This document shows positions 6,631 to 7,061 of a stretch of 7,061 nucleotides of DNA, piece after piece; positions within the stretch are counted from its first letter, which is position 1; each line of letters begins with the position of its first letter. The stretch lies in assembly GCA_002254405.1 (NCBI GenBank), contig NJDH01000044.1, positions 1 through 7,061 on the forward strand, in the 5' to 3' direction. Both the position numbers and the translations under genes were made by a program. The stretch comes from Candidatus Altarchaeales archaeon ex4484_96. GTDB lineage: Archaea; Altiarchaeota; Altiarchaeia; IMC4; QMZM01. The notes beneath the pieces are model-generated. The model was given only the letters and a program-made list of their open reading frames with translations. It made no database searches and was not told where the DNA came from.

Positions 6631-6636
6631 AGGGGG
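6631..6636 (+). promoter_or_regulatory. G-rich Shine-Dalgarno-like AGGGGG
   Basis: AGGGGG seven bases before the ATG at 6644 can pair in part with the CCUCC end of 16S rRNA. It supports that start and marks this as a leadered message. Confidence 0.5.
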
Positions 6637-6643
6637 AATCATC

Positions 6644-7061
6644 ATGGAAAACAAAAAAATAAGAGAAATAATGGATAAATACCCTGAGTTCATGCTTTTA
6701 ATGACTATAGGGGCCGTGTTGTTCATAGTATACTCAAGCAGCGTGTCAGGTATGCAGCAGGCAACCAGCTTAAACCAAAACATAAGTCTCGCTAAGACAA
6801 CAGCATCAACCATAGCAGTATCAGCAACATCAACCGAGAGTATAGCCAAATACTCCCAATGCGAGAGCTACGGTGGATACTGCATCCACTGGCAGAGAGA
6901 GTGCGGGGAAGAATATGAAGCCTCAAGCTATGCGTGCTCCTCTAAATCAGATAAATGCTGTTTACCCGGCAAAGACTACGTCGACGTTAGCATAACACCT
7001 GAAGTAGATTATGTTACAGTAAACGAGAAAGCAATATACCGGATAAAGATAACAGATAAAC
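6644..7061 (+). CDS. N-terminally anchored exported protein with beta-defensin-like six-cysteine module, cut by window edge
   Basis: The frame is open from the ATG at 6644 to the right edge (139 codons). A charged N-terminus (MENKKIREIMDK) precedes one hydrophobic helix (about residues 16-31), which is a signal anchor or uncleaved signal. A Ser/Thr/Ala-rich linker (about 38-68) follows. Then come six cysteines at 73, 80, 87, 98, 105 and 106, spaced C-x6-C-x6-C-x10-C-x6-C-C with a GGYC at the second. After that a strand-like stretch (VDVSITPEVDYVTVNEKAIYRIKITD) resembles the beginning of an Ig-like or other beta-sandwich surface domain. All cysteines fall outside the predicted membrane segment, fitting disulfides formed outside the cell. 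I do not recognise a specific family. A surface-exposed, possibly adhesive or cell-envelope protein is likely; total length is unknown. Confidence 0.8.
   Translation, partial: MENKKIREIMDKYPEFMLLMTIGAVLFIVYSSSVSGMQQATSLNQNISLAKTTASTIAVSATSTESIAKYSQCESYGGYCIHWQRECGEEYEASSYACSSKSDKCCLPGKDYVDVSITPEVDYVTVNEKAIYRIKITDK
6860..6961 (+). other. Six-cysteine module C-x6-C-x6-C-x10-C-x6-CC
   Basis: The region encodes residues 73-106 of the exported protein. Cysteine order and spacing nearly equal the beta-defensin pattern (C-x4-8-C-x3-5-C-x9-13-C-x4-7-CC), including a Gly-Gly before the second cysteine; only the second gap is slightly long. Resemblance rests on spacing alone, and the module is acidic-to-neutral rather than strongly cationic. 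Confidence 0.6.

Larger units (their letters stand above)
6548..6643 (+). promoter_or_regulatory. Regulatory intergenic region before the cysteine-rich protein gene
   Basis: These 96 bases hold four related half-sites (6561-6610), a TATA-like CTTTTAAATC (6595-6604), a small palindrome AATCATTGATT (6614-6624) and a G-rich ribosome-binding stretch. With the TATA centre near 6599, transcription would begin near 6624-6626, giving a leader of about 20 bases. This message would therefore carry a leader, unlike the probably leaderless genes to the left. Confidence 0.5.

Noticed and set aside
6628..6849. Minus-strand open frame of 73 codons opposite the cysteine-rich gene
   Set aside because: The plus frame has a ribosome-binding stretch, a membrane anchor and ordered cysteines and runs on to the window edge; the minus frame is its shadow.
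1..7061. Mobile element, CRISPR array, toxin-antitoxin pair or tRNA
   Set aside because: No transposase or integrase, no regularly spaced direct repeats, no small paired genes and no tRNA-like cloverleaf were seen on either strand.

Overview
The window looks like chromosomal DNA of an archaeon. The main reasons are a fibrillarin gene (archaeal/eukaryotic box C/D rRNA 2'-O-methyltransferase), a Rad50-type zinc-hook ATPase, several starts with no Shine-Dalgarno sequence but an A/T-rich box about 25-28 bases upstream (leaderless style), heavy AGA/AGG arginine use, and a membrane-anchored winged-helix protein of a kind common in archaea. I cannot name the lineage from sequence alone. No mobile element, CRISPR array, tRNA or rRNA is visible.

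Left part, minus strand (2253 down to 1): a tight three-gene cluster read as fibrillarin (flpA), then a six-helix membrane protein, then hisD, which runs off the left edge. The genes overlap by 4 bases (ATGA) and 1 base (TAATG), so they are almost certainly co-transcribed and probably translationally coupled. Nop5, the usual neighbour of archaeal fibrillarin, is not in the window.

Middle, plus strand: dapA (lysine/diaminopimelate pathway) is divergent from flpA across only 51 bases. That gap holds a 26-base dyad centred where the TATA boxes of both genes should lie. After dapA, a 39-base gap leads to a 752-residue Rad50-like ATPase with its CxxC zinc hook at the exact midpoint. No Mre11, HerA or NurA gene is beside it.

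Right part, plus strand: a secreted-then-anchored protein (signal peptide, extracytoplasmic beta-rich region, one membrane helix, cytoplasmic winged helix) looks like a one-component membrane sensor-regulator. It is followed by a 96-base gap carrying four copies of a TGRAACRAT half-site around a TATA-like box. The gap leads into a gene, cut by the right edge, for an N-terminally anchored exported protein. That protein has a six-cysteine module spaced much like a beta-defensin, followed by what looks like the start of an Ig-like domain.

The regulator, operator-like array and cysteine-rich exported protein form the most interesting unit here. A working hypothesis is that the membrane regulator controls the adjacent surface protein gene through the half-sites; this is inference. 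The left part is mostly housekeeping metabolism and RNA modification in an unusual grouping.
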